Counted from the stretch's first letter, positions 5,390-14,552 are shown. The stretch is 16,354 nt of DNA from JBAZOB01 sp041648895 (GCA_041648895.1 JBAZOB010000028.1:1-16354), one strand, 5' to 3'. Program-made: numbers and translations. The notes: generated by a model from the sequence alone, not told the origin.

Positions 5390-7669
5390 TTATCTCGTCC
5401 GGACCTTTAACAATTTCAATATTTTTTCACCGTAACTACGATTATCCAACCTAGCATCAGCTAAATAAAAATTGCCGCTCTTGGAAAGCAAGCTCACCAC
5501 GAATTTCAATTTGGCCAACATCCGTTCCACATAATATCGATCAAAATAAGTGTCGCCATACATCAAGGAACGATAACCAATCAATAAACTTCCCGGCGGA
5601 TCAAAAGGCAAACTCTCCAAAAATATACTATCAAACTGGCTGGTTTTCAATGAAATCGCCGTCAAATCATTGATACTACATATTAAAACCCCGGCTAGCC
5701 AATCACTATTTTTATAAGCCGCCTCCCGGTCTAATATTTTTTTTGTTTCATCACCAGCAAATAACTCACTAAATTTATCGTAGGCTTTTTTAGCTTTTAT
5801 CTTGGATGAAAATAAAAAAACATTCTTCTTTGACCAATCCAGCTTCTCCCCCATTACTTCCCAACTAAAACCATAATTTCTTATCATATTTACCGGCTGA
5901 TTAAGCCGAGAAATAAATTTAGTTTGCCCCGGGTTTTTAGTTAATAAATCCAAAGCATAATAATATCCATCAGACAAAAAACTACGGCTCATTAAACAGA
6001 TATACCCAAAGTCTTGTTTCCATTCCGCAACTGTTTCTTGCCAATTAACTAAATCGACAGTCAATCTTAGATTATCATGAGCCTCGTTAATCACTCCTTG
6101 CGCCACCCAATTGTTTTTCCCCGCCACCCCCCACAAAACTTTTTGTAAATCTGTTTTTATCTGTACGCCAACCAAATCAGATTTATCAACCAACAATAAT
6201 TCCCTCATCTTGGCTTCAATTTTGACCACCCACTCTTGAATCTTTTGATATTCCAAACCCTGATAGACAGAAGGAGTAAAACTCAATTTGATACCATAGT
6301 TGTCCTGGACGCCCCGCGACCGGATCAACCAATCCAATTGGGGCCACAATACCTCCCAGTCTTTGGTCAGCTCGCTAATTTTTGCTTCACCCTCACTCTT
6401 CGTCTGTTCATTATTTAAGGTACATTTTCCCCACTGTGCCAACATTGACTCAATTTTATTCCAATCCACCGCCACCTGAGTTTGATAAGTTAATCCATCT
6501 TCAAACAACATATCTTCCAACCACACTGCCAAACCTCGCATATTTTTTCCGGCCAAGGGGGCTAGACTTTTCACCCGCGTAATTACTTTTCGATTGTCTT
6601 TAATAATGGCCTGCAATTTATAATCATAGAAACAAAATAAACCAGTCTCCGAGCGGCAACAACGATAGTCGGCCAACCCGATCATTTCTTTTTCATCAAA
6701 CTTTAAATCACGCAAATAGCCATCCCAGAAACCGGCTTCAATCCGCAGCAATAACTTAACTATTATCCCAATATCTTCCGTCTTTAAACCAATTTGCGCT
6801 AGCTTACGCCGCAGACTTTGCCGACACAAATATTCTTGGCGACTATCAATAAAAAAATCAGCCGACACAGTATTTTTTAAACGCTGCAAAACCCGATCAG
6901 ACACCGCCAAAACTTGATAATTGTACGCCGACCAATCGGAAATAAAATCACTTAAAGTAATTTCTCGCAGAACTAATTGATCACCGGATGGCTGTGCCTG
7001 ATCGACACCTAAATTAGACCGAGAAAAACAATTACTCTCGATTATTTTTTTGACTACTTCGATTTGATCATGCTCCCGTCTTTGTTTCTCTTCTACAAAC
7101 AAGTCACCATAAACCCAGCGTCCTCGTCCCACCACCTCCACAATCCGCCCCAAGGTCGGCGAACTAAGTTCCCGAATCTTCTGCTGACCGATCATCAACA
7201 AATTTGCTGTCGCTCGCGCGTCATTCAAAGCCCGATGAGCCCGAAAATTACCCACCAACGCTCGATACAACACCTCTAGTGAATAAGATTCACGGCCAGG
7301 CATCAACATGCCAAACAAATACCACGTATCCCACTTTTTATACTTTGACAAGTCTATGCCATTCGCTTTTAAAAAAGATAGATCAAAATCAATATTGTGA
7401 CCCACAATATTGTCCACCCCCGATAAAAAATCACGCAAATCCAAACTCACTTCTGACCACAAGCGGGCTTTTACCAATTCCTCCTCGTTGATACCAGTTA
7501 GATTCTGCACCCCCACCGACAATTTACCCTGATAATTCACCAAACTTGAGAAAGTGGCCAATATATTATCACCACTAAATTTTACCGCCCCGACCTCAAT
7601 TATCGAATCAACCGCCGGATCAAATCCGGTGGTTTCAAGATCAAAAGCAATATAAATCTTATTTCTCAT
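5390..7669 (-). CDS. DnaQ-like 3'-5' exonuclease fused to a degenerate DinG-like helicase region
   Basis: The first ~165 of 759 residues form a complete DEDDh exonuclease: DLETTG (D10, E12), HNIDFD (H91, D96) and HRALND (H145, D150), with no missing catalytic residue. The rest (about 195-759) follows the outline of the DinG superfamily 2 helicase found fused to DnaQ domains in Firmicutes. Examples are EYLCRQ (279-284), CC/FCFYDYK (337-351), SLPFDPP (686-692) and YLADARL...SYGEKIL (735-751). The ATPase signatures appear lost: no GxGK[TS] where motif I should lie (about 230-242), no DEAH near 380-390, MSRSFL (560-565) where TSATL is expected, and no QGxGRxIR near 717-730. I infer an active nuclease with a non-hydrolysing scaffold that might still bind DNA. 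The start ATG overlaps the infB stop (ATGA), suggesting translational coupling. A role as polymerase III proofreading subunit is possible but unsupported. Exonuclease call is firm; DinG ancestry is judged by eye. Confidence 0.88.
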   Translation of the reverse strand: MRNKIYIAFDLETTGFDPAVDSIIEVGAVKFSGDNILATFSSLVNYQGKLSVGVQNLTGINEEELVKARLWSEVSLDLRDFLSGVDNIVGHNIDFDLSFLKANGIDLSKYKKWDTWYLFGMLMPGRESYSLEVLYRALVGNFRAHRALNDARATANLLMIGQQKIRELSSPTLGRIVEVVGRGRWVYGDLFVEEKQRREHDQIEVVKKIIESNCFSRSNLGVDQAQPSGDQLVLREITLSDFISDWSAYNYQVLAVSDRVLQRLKNTVSADFFIDSRQEYLCRQSLRRKLAQIGLKTEDIGIIVKLLLRIEAGFWDGYLRDLKFDEKEMIGLADYRCCRSETGLFCFYDYKLQAIIKDNRKVITRVKSLAPLAGKNMRGLAVWLEDMLFEDGLTYQTQVAVDWNKIESMLAQWGKCTLNNEQTKSEGEAKISELTKDWEVLWPQLDWLIRSRGVQDNYGIKLSFTPSVYQGLEYQKIQEWVVKIEAKMRELLLVDKSDLVGVQIKTDLQKVLWGVAGKNNWVAQGVINEAHDNLRLTVDLVNWQETVAEWKQDFGYICLMSRSFLSDGYYYALDLLTKNPGQTKFISRLNQPVNMIRNYGFSWEVMGEKLDWSKKNVFLFSSKIKAKKAYDKFSELFAGDETKKILDREAAYKNSDWLAGVLICSINDLTAISLKTSQFDSIFLESLPFDPPGSLLIGYRSLMYGDTYFDRYYVERMLAKLKFVVSLLSKSGNFYLADARLDNRSYGEKILKLLKVRTR

Positions 7670-9720
7670 TTCAACTTACGCACTTTGATCTCAGTTTTCC
7701 AGAACTCCAGCACGTCACCTTCCGACAAATGCAGATCTCCCGCCAAACCTACACCACATTCCTGCTTCTCTTTGACAGAATCGACGTTTTCAGTTCCCTT
7801 TTTTAAACCTTGAGCCACACCCGTTCCAATCTTCTCCCCACCACGAAAAACTATCACGTCTTCCCCTTTTTCAATCACGCCACTAGTCACACTCACTCCC
7901 ACGATCCTAAATTTTTTGCCATGAGTGAATATTTTTAACACCCGGGCTTTACCCGATTTCACCCGTACTTCCTCTGGTCGCAGTAAACCCTCTAAAGCCG
8001 CCGTCACGTCTTCCAATAAACGATAAATAATATCATAACTGGAAACACTCACTCCCATCTTTTTAGCCATTCTTAAAGCATTCGGTTCAACTCGGCTACG
8101 AAAAGATAAAATCAAAGCCTGACTGGAAGCCGCCATCATAATATCCGACTCATTAACGGCACCAACCGCCTCGTGTAAAATATTAACTTTTACTTCTTCA
8201 TTATGAATATTCTCCAGCGAACTTCGAATCGCTTCCAACGAACCTTGTACATCGACTTTTAAAATTATCGGTAATTCAGTAATTTTCCCCTCTCGCACTG
8301 CTTCCGATAACTCAGCCATACCAATTGTTTTAGGTTTAAATCCTTTAGAAGTCATATTTCGTCGTCGCCCAGCAGTTATTGCTCTCGCCTCTTTATAACT
8401 TCCCACCACGAATAACGTGTCACCAAATTCTGGCACTTGACTCAATCCCGCCAATCGCACCGGATCAGAAGGCAAGGCCTTACTAATTCTTTCACCAGTA
8501 TAATCAACCATGGCGCGCACTACACCATCAGTTAATCCAACCACAATATTATCCCGCACCGAGAGACGACCTTGAGTCACCATGACAGTCGCCACCGGCC
8601 CGACACTTTTACTTAAATGTGCCTCAATCACCACTCCTTGCGCCGGCCCCTCTTGATAAGCTTTTAATTCTTCCAGATCGGCGACCAATAAAATCATTTC
8701 TAATAAATCATCTATTCCCTCTCCACTTTTTGCCGAAGTTGGCACCATAATTGTCTTACCACCCCAATCCTCCGACATTAAATTGTATTCCGCCAGTTCA
8801 CGTTTAACTTTTTCAATGTTAGCCGCCGGTTTATCAATCTTATTTAAAGCCACAATGATTGGTACTTGAGCTGCCCGGGCATGATTAATGGCTTCGACTG
8901 TTTGCGGCTTAACACCATCGTCAGCTGCCACCACTAAAACGGCCACGTCAGTTAATTTCGCCCCATGCGCTCGCATCGCCGAAAAAGCTTTATGCCCAGG
9001 AGTATCCAAAAAAGTAATCAATCGCTGATTCTTTCTTACTTGATAAGCACCCATATGCTGCGTAATTCCGCCCGCTTCACCCGCCACAATATTTGCCTTT
9101 CTTATTTTATCCAAAATTGAAGTCTTGCCATGATCAACATGACCCATGACAGTCACAATCGGTGGCCTGATTTTAAGACTAGCGGCATCGTATTTGCCCA
9201 AATCAACCAAACACTTTTCACTATCATCATCACGCTGGCACAAAACCGCCTCAAAACCAAAATCGGCGCTAATAATCGCCGCCGTATCAAAATCAATATG
9301 TTCATTAATATTAGCCAGTACACCGTTTTTCATTAGCTCCTTAATCACCGCCGACACCCCCACCTCCAGCTGGTTAGCCAATTCACCCACCGTAATCAAC
9401 TCCGGTAACTGAACCTTGGGCAGATCGACCGGTGGCTTTGGCTCCTGGTCTTCTACCTCTAGTACCGGTTCTTGTTCCCCCTCATCACCCGTTTCTATTT
9501 TAGTCTTTGCTTCTTTGACTGTTTCTGTTTCATCCCCAGACTGAACCGGTAGTTTATCACCTTCTTTTTCCGACAAACGTTGTAATATCTCATTAGCTAA
9601 ATCATCGCGAAAAACATTGGCTCGATCACTAACACCCAAATGCAAATCCTGCACTCGCTGTCGCAATTGCTTGACTGTTAACCCTAATTTTTTAGCCAAA
9701 TCAGATATCTTAACACTCAT
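7666..9720 (-). CDS. infB: translation initiation factor IF-2
   Basis: GTPase that places initiator fMet-tRNA on the 30S subunit and drives subunit joining. The 684 residues contain an N-terminal IF2-N helical module (about 1-52), an acidic low-complexity linker (about 53-100), a second IF2-N module (about 107-160), the G domain, and the two beta-barrel regions and fMet-tRNA-binding C-terminal part. G motifs are GHVDHGKT (193-200), DTPGH (239-243), NKID (293-296) and SAKSG (329-333). The length is shorter than E. coli IF-2, mainly in the N-terminal region, and typical of small-genome bacteria. AAGG lies 9 nt before the ATG. The gene is not next to nusA, rbfA or truB, its usual partners. It follows gyrA after a 49-bp-arm palindrome and overlaps the exonuclease gene by 4 bp. 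Confidence 0.98.
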   Translation of the reverse strand: MSVKISDLAKKLGLTVKQLRQRVQDLHLGVSDRANVFRDDLANEILQRLSEKEGDKLPVQSGDETETVKEAKTKIETGDEGEQEPVLEVEDQEPKPPVDLPKVQLPELITVGELANQLEVGVSAVIKELMKNGVLANINEHIDFDTAAIISADFGFEAVLCQRDDDSEKCLVDLGKYDAASLKIRPPIVTVMGHVDHGKTSILDKIRKANIVAGEAGGITQHMGAYQVRKNQRLITFLDTPGHKAFSAMRAHGAKLTDVAVLVVAADDGVKPQTVEAINHARAAQVPIIVALNKIDKPAANIEKVKRELAEYNLMSEDWGGKTIMVPTSAKSGEGIDDLLEMILLVADLEELKAYQEGPAQGVVIEAHLSKSVGPVATVMVTQGRLSVRDNIVVGLTDGVVRAMVDYTGERISKALPSDPVRLAGLSQVPEFGDTLFVVGSYKEARAITAGRRRNMTSKGFKPKTIGMAELSEAVREGKITELPIILKVDVQGSLEAIRSSLENIHNEEVKVNILHEAVGAVNESDIMMAASSQALILSFRSRVEPNALRMAKKMGVSVSSYDIIYRLLEDVTAALEGLLRPEEVRVKSGKARVLKIFTHGKKFRIVGVSVTSGVIEKGEDVIVFRGGEKIGTGVAQGLKKGTENVDSVKEKQECGVGLAGDLHLSEGDVLEFWKTEIKVRKLK

Positions 9721-9729
9721 TTTAATAAA

Positions 9730-9733
9730 CCTT
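9730..9733 (-). promoter_or_regulatory. weak ribosome binding site of infB
   Basis: On the minus strand AAGG lies 9 nt upstream of the infB ATG, an acceptable spacing for a short Shine-Dalgarno. It supports the start at 9720. Confidence 0.4.
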
Positions 9734-9750
9734 ATATATGAATAATTTAC

Positions 9751-9906
9751 AATCTAACGAGTGGCGTGAATTAATTTTTATACCATACTGATTATTGGTT
9801 TATAACCTGTTTGAGCGTGTCTAAATAATACCGACCTAGCCTGAGCGAGTTTTATAAACCAATAATCAGTATGGTATAAAAATTAATTCACGCCACTCGT
9901 AATCTA
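9751..9906. mobile_element. candidate MITE-like insertion with 6-bp direct repeats
   Basis: The palindrome at 9757-9900 is flanked directly by AATCTA on both sides (9751-9756 and 9901-9906). A direct repeat abutting a terminal inverted repeat is what a transposase target-site duplication looks like. No coding capacity lies inside, so movement would need a transposase in trans. The element lands 1 bp after the gyrA stop codon. A 6-bp match in AT-rich DNA can arise by chance, so the mobile nature is inference. Confidence 0.4.
9757..9900. repeat. giant perfect inverted repeat between gyrA and infB (49-bp arms)
   Basis: Bases 9757-9805 are the exact reverse complement of 9852-9900, 49 of 49 positions, around a 46-nt centre. 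Pairing breaks at 9806/9851. The outer end reads CGAGTGGCGTGAATT and recurs in part at 3370-3384. The centre holds two TGAGCG copies (9812-9817 and 9842-9847). Transcripts running from gyrA towards infB would form a very long hairpin, a possible RNase III substrate or 3'-end protector for gyrA mRNA. No T run follows on either side, so it does not resemble an ordinary intrinsic terminator. It fills most of the 187-bp gap. Confidence 0.97.
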
Positions 9907-9907
9907 T

Positions 9908-12448
9908 TTAGGACGGGGTTGGTACTTCATGCTCCCCTCTTTGCCGATCAACTTCTTTATCTAGATCAGACAAAAGAGTTACTGAGGCAATATTGTCTCC
10001 CTTCTTCATCCGCATCGCTATCACTCCTTGTGTTGACCGACCCATCACCCGAAGACTATCAATCGGTATGCGAATAACCTGACCATGAATCGAAATACAA
10101 ATTAAATCCATTGCCAAATCCTTAACCAAAATCTTGGCCTCCACAATATCACCGTTCTTTTTAGTTACTTTAGCCGTTTTAACACCGATCCCCCCGCGAT
10201 TTTGCACCTTGTACTGACTCAAATAAGTCCGCTTACCATAACCATTCTCAGTAATTATCAAAACACTACCCTCGCGATTTTGGTAAACCACATCCATGCC
10301 CACCACTTCATCGTTAGCTCTCAATTTAATACCTCTTACTCCAGCTGCTGTTCGCCCCATACCACGGACATCACTTTCCTTAAAGCGGATCGCCTGGCCT
10401 TTTTTGGTTACCATCATTACCTCATCCATTCCATGTGTCACTTTCACCCAATGCAACTCATCTTTCGGCGCTAATCCAATAGCAATCAGACCACTTTTAC
10501 GTACCTTCTTGAAATACCGTAGTTCAGTCTTTTTTATCTTGCCTGATTTAGTGGCCATCAGCAAATACTTACCCCGCCGATAATCAGCGATAGTAATCAC
10601 ACCCGACACCCGTTCTTCCGGCGACAAACCCAAAATATTAACAATAGCTGTTCCTTTCGCCTGTCTTGAAGCCACCGGAATTTCGTACACTTTCGATTGG
10701 AAAACCCGCCCCGACGTCGTGAAAAATAAAATATCATCGTGATTATAGGTGACCAAAAAATTCTCTAAGACATCTTCTTCTTTCATCGTCTGACCAACCA
10801 CTCCCTTACCACCCCGCTTCTGAATCTTGTATGTATTACTCGATAATCTTTTAACATAACCACCTCGAGTAACTGAAACAATTACCTGTTCATTGGGGAT
10901 CAACGCCTCACTCTCCAATTTCCCCACTTGGTTTTTATAAACTTTCGTTTTACGAGCATCACCATAAGTCTCTTTTAGTTCCATCAACTCGTCTTTGACC
11001 ACTTTCATAATATTTTTATCTGAGCTCAACAATTCCTGCAATTTTTTTATCAGCTCGATTACTTCTTTAAATTCTTCCTCAATCTTCTTTCTTTCCAAGC
11101 CCGCTAAAGTCTGCAAACGCATTTCCAAAATCGCTGTCGCTTGTTTATCACTAAATTTAAACTTTTTCACCAAATTCTGATGGGCATCTTCTTTAGTTTT
11201 TGAAGCTCGGATAGTAGCAATAACCTGATCAATCTGATCTAAAGCCTTTTTTAAACCTTCTAAAATATGAGCCCGCTCCAAAGCTTTATTTAATTCAAAC
11301 TTTGTCCGCCGCGTCACTATCTCCCGCCGATGCTCAATAAAATAACCCAAGGCCATTGGCAAAGTTAATACCTTAGGCTGAATTTCATCCACCAAAGCCA
11401 ACATATTCACCGAAAATGACTTCTGCATGGGAGTTAATTTGTATAACTGATTCAAAATCTTGTTAGCGTAAGCATCTTTTTTTAACTCAATCACAATTCG
11501 CACTCCATCTTTGTCTGACTCATCTCGCAAATCGGAAATGCCCATAATCTTTTTCATCTTTACTAAATCAGCAATCTTAGTCACCATGGCCGCTTTATTC
11601 TCCATATAGGGAATTTCACTGACCACAATTCGCTTTTTACCCTTTTTGGTTTCCATAATTTCCGCGATCGCCCGAATTATCACTCGTCCTCGACCAGTAG
11701 CATACATATTCTTGATATCCTCGTAACCATATATCGCCCCACCAGTCGGGAAATCCGGTCCTTTGACATGTTCCATTAATTCATCAATAGTTGCCTCGGG
11801 ATTGTCAATAAAATGTACCGTGGCATCAATAATCTCATTAATATTATGCGGCGGCACATTGGTCGCCATACCCACTGCTATACCGCTTGATCCATTGAGC
11901 AATAAATTAGGTAAACGCGACGGTAAAACAGTTGGTTCTTTCAAACGTCCATCATAGTTTTCCCGCCACTGCACTGTGTCCTTATCGATATCAGCTAACA
12001 ATGCGTCAGTAATCCGCTGCATTTTAGCCTCAGTATAACGATAAGCCGCCGGACCATCACCATCCATCGAGCCAAAGTTACCCTGACCCCAAACCAATGG
12101 ATAGCGCAATGACCAAGGCTGGGCCATCCGCACCAAACTATCATATACGGCCACGTCACCATGGGGATGATATTTACCCAAAACATCACCCACAATCGTC
12201 GCACACTTACGAAATTTAGCATTATATCGCAAACCAATTTCGTTCATCGCGTACAAAATACGACGATGAACCGGTTTTAAACCATCGCGAGCATCGGGCA
12301 AAGCGCGTTGAACAATCACGCTCATCGCATAATCCAAATAAGATTTCTCCATTTCATCGACAATATTTACATCCTTCACATAACCCACTTTCTGTCGTAA
12401 ATCTAATTTTACTTGATTATTTTTATCCTTTTTCTCACTCATACTCAT
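9908..12448 (-). CDS. gyrA: DNA gyrase subunit A
   Basis: Breakage-reunion subunit of the A2B2 gyrase that introduces negative supercoils. The 846 residues contain the winged-helix/tower region and a C-terminal six-bladed beta-pinwheel. The catalytic tyrosine is Y138 in AAYRYTE. The GyrA box, needed for DNA wrapping and absent from ParC, appears as QKRGGKG (543-549), so this is gyrase and not topoisomerase IV. In the quinolone region GKYHPHGDVAVYD (91-103), the residue matching E. coli Ser83 is Val99, while Asp87 is kept as Asp103. The start may be residue 1 or 3, as two ATG codons lie 6 bp apart; neither has a Shine-Dalgarno. The gene follows gyrB by 10 bp, so the two are cotranscribed. Its stop is 7 bp before the end of the downstream palindrome. 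Confidence 0.98.
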   Translation of the reverse strand: MSMSEKKDKNNQVKLDLRQKVGYVKDVNIVDEMEKSYLDYAMSVIVQRALPDARDGLKPVHRRILYAMNEIGLRYNAKFRKCATIVGDVLGKYHPHGDVAVYDSLVRMAQPWSLRYPLVWGQGNFGSMDGDGPAAYRYTEAKMQRITDALLADIDKDTVQWRENYDGRLKEPTVLPSRLPNLLLNGSSGIAVGMATNVPPHNINEIIDATVHFIDNPEATIDELMEHVKGPDFPTGGAIYGYEDIKNMYATGRGRVIIRAIAEIMETKKGKKRIVVSEIPYMENKAAMVTKIADLVKMKKIMGISDLRDESDKDGVRIVIELKKDAYANKILNQLYKLTPMQKSFSVNMLALVDEIQPKVLTLPMALGYFIEHRREIVTRRTKFELNKALERAHILEGLKKALDQIDQVIATIRASKTKEDAHQNLVKKFKFSDKQATAILEMRLQTLAGLERKKIEEEFKEVIELIKKLQELLSSDKNIMKVVKDELMELKETYGDARKTKVYKNQVGKLESEALIPNEQVIVSVTRGGYVKRLSSNTYKIQKRGGKGVVGQTMKEEDVLENFLVTYNHDDILFFTTSGRVFQSKVYEIPVASRQAKGTAIVNILGLSPEERVSGVITIADYRRGKYLLMATKSGKIKKTELRYFKKVRKSGLIAIGLAPKDELHWVKVTHGMDEVMMVTKKGQAIRFKESDVRGMGRTAAGVRGIKLRANDEVVGMDVVYQNREGSVLIITENGYGKRTYLSQYKVQNRGGIGVKTAKVTKKNGDIVEAKILVKDLAMDLICISIHGQVIRIPIDSLRVMGRSTQGVIAMRMKKGDNIASVTLLSDLDKEVDRQRGEHEVPTPS

Positions 12449-12458
12449 TTTTTATAAT

Positions 12459-14456
12459 TTACACATCCAAATTAGACACATTCTTCGCATGCGTCTGAAT
12501 AAAATGCTTACGTGGTGGCACTTCACTGCCCATCAATATCCTAAACGTTCGGTCCGCCGCTTGAGCATCCTCAATCTTCACCCGTTTCATTACCCGATTT
12601 TCCGGATCCATGGTTGTTTCCCACAACTGATCGGGATTCATCTCACCCAAACCTTTATAACGTTGCACCGTCACTCCTTTTAATTCAAGATCCTCAACTT
12701 TCTTTCGCCCCGTCATCTCGGTAATCAGCTCATTTTTCTCAGCGTCACTATGAACATAATACTTTTCTTTCCCTTTCGAAACCTTATACAAAGGTGGCTG
12801 GGCAATATAAATATGTCCCTCTTCCACCAGAGGTTTCATATGACGGAACAGTAAAGTCAATAACAAAGTAGTAATGTGAGAACCATCCACATCCGCATCC
12901 GACATGATAATAATCCGATGATACTTCAAACGAGTAATGTCAAAACTATCACCAATTCCGCACCCCAAGGCAATAATTAAATCTTTTAGTTTATCACTGG
13001 AAATCACTTTATCTAAACGATGTTTTTCACTATTTATGGCTTTTCCCCACAAAGGCAAAATTGCCTGAAACTTACGATCACGACCCTGTTTAGCCGAACC
13101 TCCCGCTGAATCACCCTCGACAATATATATTTCGCACTCTTCCGGATTACGGCTGGAACAATCGGCCAATTTACCCGGCAAAGTCATTCCTTCCAAAGCC
13201 CCTTTGCGGATAACAGTATCACGCGCCGCACGCGCCGCTTGCCTGGCTCGCGCCGCTAAACTAGCTTTGAGTACCAGATTCTTAGCATCCTTGGGATTTT
13301 CTTCCATGTACATCGCCAGACTTTCACTTACCACCGACTCAACAATTGTACGCACTTCCGGATTACCCAATTTGGCTTTGGTTTGCCCCTCGAACTGAGG
13401 ATCTTTCAATTTAACACTGATCACCGCCGTCAAACCCTCGCGGACATCATCGCTGGTTAATTTTTCATCTTTATCCTTAACTAAACTATTTTTTTTGGCA
13501 TAGTTGTTGATGGCTCGAGTCAAAGCCGATTTAAAACCAGTCACATGCATCCCGCCTTCAGTCGTATGAATATTGTTAGCAAAAGCCAACATGTTTTCCG
13601 CGAAATCATCAGAATACTGCAAGGCTACCTCTACTACCATCTCATCTTGTTCTTTCTCAACATAATACACCGTCTCATTGATACTCGTTTTGCCACGATT
13701 CAGATAACCAACAAATGATTTAATTCCCCCCTCAAAATAATAGCTATAGCGACGGGGTACCGGTGGCTTCTTCTCCTTTTCTTCACCCGGAGCTTTCTCC
13801 ACCACTTTTTTTAGCCGGCGATTATCATATACCGAAATTTCCACCCCTTTATTTAAATAGGCATATTGTCGAAAACGAGTTAATAAAAGCCGAATATCAA
13901 ACTTTGTCATTTCAAATATCTCCGGATCCGGTTTAAAAGTAATCACCGTCCCGGTATCGGATTTTTTTAGATCATCCCGAGCCACTTTCAACTTACCCTG
14001 TGGTTTTCCCCGCTTGAATTCCTGAACATACAACTTACCATCTTTACGAACCTCAGCTCTTAGCCACTCACTTAACGCGTTAACTACACTCACTCCCACG
14101 CCATGCAAACCTCCGGAAACCTTATAACCACCACCACCAAATTTGCCTCCAGCATGCAATACTGTCAAAACCGTTTCCAAGGCCGACTTCTTGGTTTGTT
14201 TATGAGTATCAACCGGAATTCCTCGCCCATTATCATCAACTGATAAACTCCCATCTTCATTGATAGTCACCACTATCTTATTGCAATAACCAGCCATAGC
14301 CTCATCGATAGCGTTATCTACCACTTCCCAAACCAAATGATGCAAACCACTCTTCCCAGTGCCACCAATATACATACCCGGTCGTTTTCTGACCGGTGCC
14401 AACCCCTCCAATACTTGAATCTGCTCCGCGCTATATTGTCCGTCTTTTTTTATCAT
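12459..14456 (-). CDS. gyrB: DNA gyrase subunit B
   Basis: ATPase subunit of gyrase. The 665 residues show the GHKL ATPase domain with RKRPGMYIG (23-31), E44 and N48 in WEVVDNAIDEA, DDNGRGIP (74-81) and GLHGVG (116-121). A transducer domain follows, then the TOPRIM domain with EGDSAGGSAKQGR (447-459) and DADVDGSH (520-527), and the C-terminal QRYKGLGEM (598-606). Length matches the short form without the roughly 170-residue insertion of E. coli GyrB. The position of E. coli Lys447 in the quinolone region is Trp470 (ILPLWGK). No Shine-Dalgarno is visible before the ATG. The gene precedes gyrA by 10 bp. Its likely promoter lies in the 96 bp between the start and the upstream palindrome. Confidence 0.98.
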   Translation of the reverse strand: MIKKDGQYSAEQIQVLEGLAPVRKRPGMYIGGTGKSGLHHLVWEVVDNAIDEAMAGYCNKIVVTINEDGSLSVDDNGRGIPVDTHKQTKKSALETVLTVLHAGGKFGGGGYKVSGGLHGVGVSVVNALSEWLRAEVRKDGKLYVQEFKRGKPQGKLKVARDDLKKSDTGTVITFKPDPEIFEMTKFDIRLLLTRFRQYAYLNKGVEISVYDNRRLKKVVEKAPGEEKEKKPPVPRRYSYYFEGGIKSFVGYLNRGKTSINETVYYVEKEQDEMVVEVALQYSDDFAENMLAFANNIHTTEGGMHVTGFKSALTRAINNYAKKNSLVKDKDEKLTSDDVREGLTAVISVKLKDPQFEGQTKAKLGNPEVRTIVESVVSESLAMYMEENPKDAKNLVLKASLAARARQAARAARDTVIRKGALEGMTLPGKLADCSSRNPEECEIYIVEGDSAGGSAKQGRDRKFQAILPLWGKAINSEKHRLDKVISSDKLKDLIIALGCGIGDSFDITRLKYHRIIIMSDADVDGSHITTLLLTLLFRHMKPLVEEGHIYIAQPPLYKVSKGKEKYYVHSDAEKNELITEMTGRKKVEDLELKGVTVQRYKGLGEMNPDQLWETTMDPENRVMKRVKIEDAQAADRTFRILMGSEVPPRKHFIQTHAKNVSNLDV

Positions 14457-14552
14457 ATTTATTATTGATCAAAAATCACTTATCACCCACTATTAGTAAA
14501 TAAGCATTATTTACATTTTAACCTATAAATTAGGTAAAAACAAATCAATACC
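14457..14552 (-). other. gyrB leader region, no confident promoter
   Basis: This AT-rich 96-bp stretch between the 14.6-kb palindrome and gyrB must hold the gyrB start signals if gyrB is not read through from the DUF4012 gene. TTGATT (14543-14548) followed after 17 bp by TAGGTT is the best -35/-10 pair on the minus strand, but the -10 is poor. I see no small gene, riboswitch-like fold or Shine-Dalgarno here. Confidence 0.3.

Noticed and set aside
6079..6087. NEAH (residues 528-531 of the exonuclease fusion) as the DEAH box of a working helicase
   Set aside because: It lies after the region that matches the iron-sulfur and arch domains and about 30 residues before the TSATL-equivalent. Motif II should lie near residues 380-390. 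Its first acidic residue is also replaced by Asn.
9757..9900. Intrinsic terminator for gyrBA
   Set aside because: The stem is far longer than a normal terminator, is AT-rich at its inner end, and has no T run after it in either direction.
10202..10583. Plus-strand open frames inside gyrA and other genes
   Set aside because: They lie wholly within conserved minus-strand genes, have skewed composition with rare or biased residues, no ribosome sites and no recognisable domain. They are shadows of the real genes.
9908..14456. Topoisomerase IV (parE/parC) instead of gyrase
   Set aside because: The A subunit has a GyrA box (QKRGGKG) and a full-length C-terminal wrapping domain, which ParC lacks.
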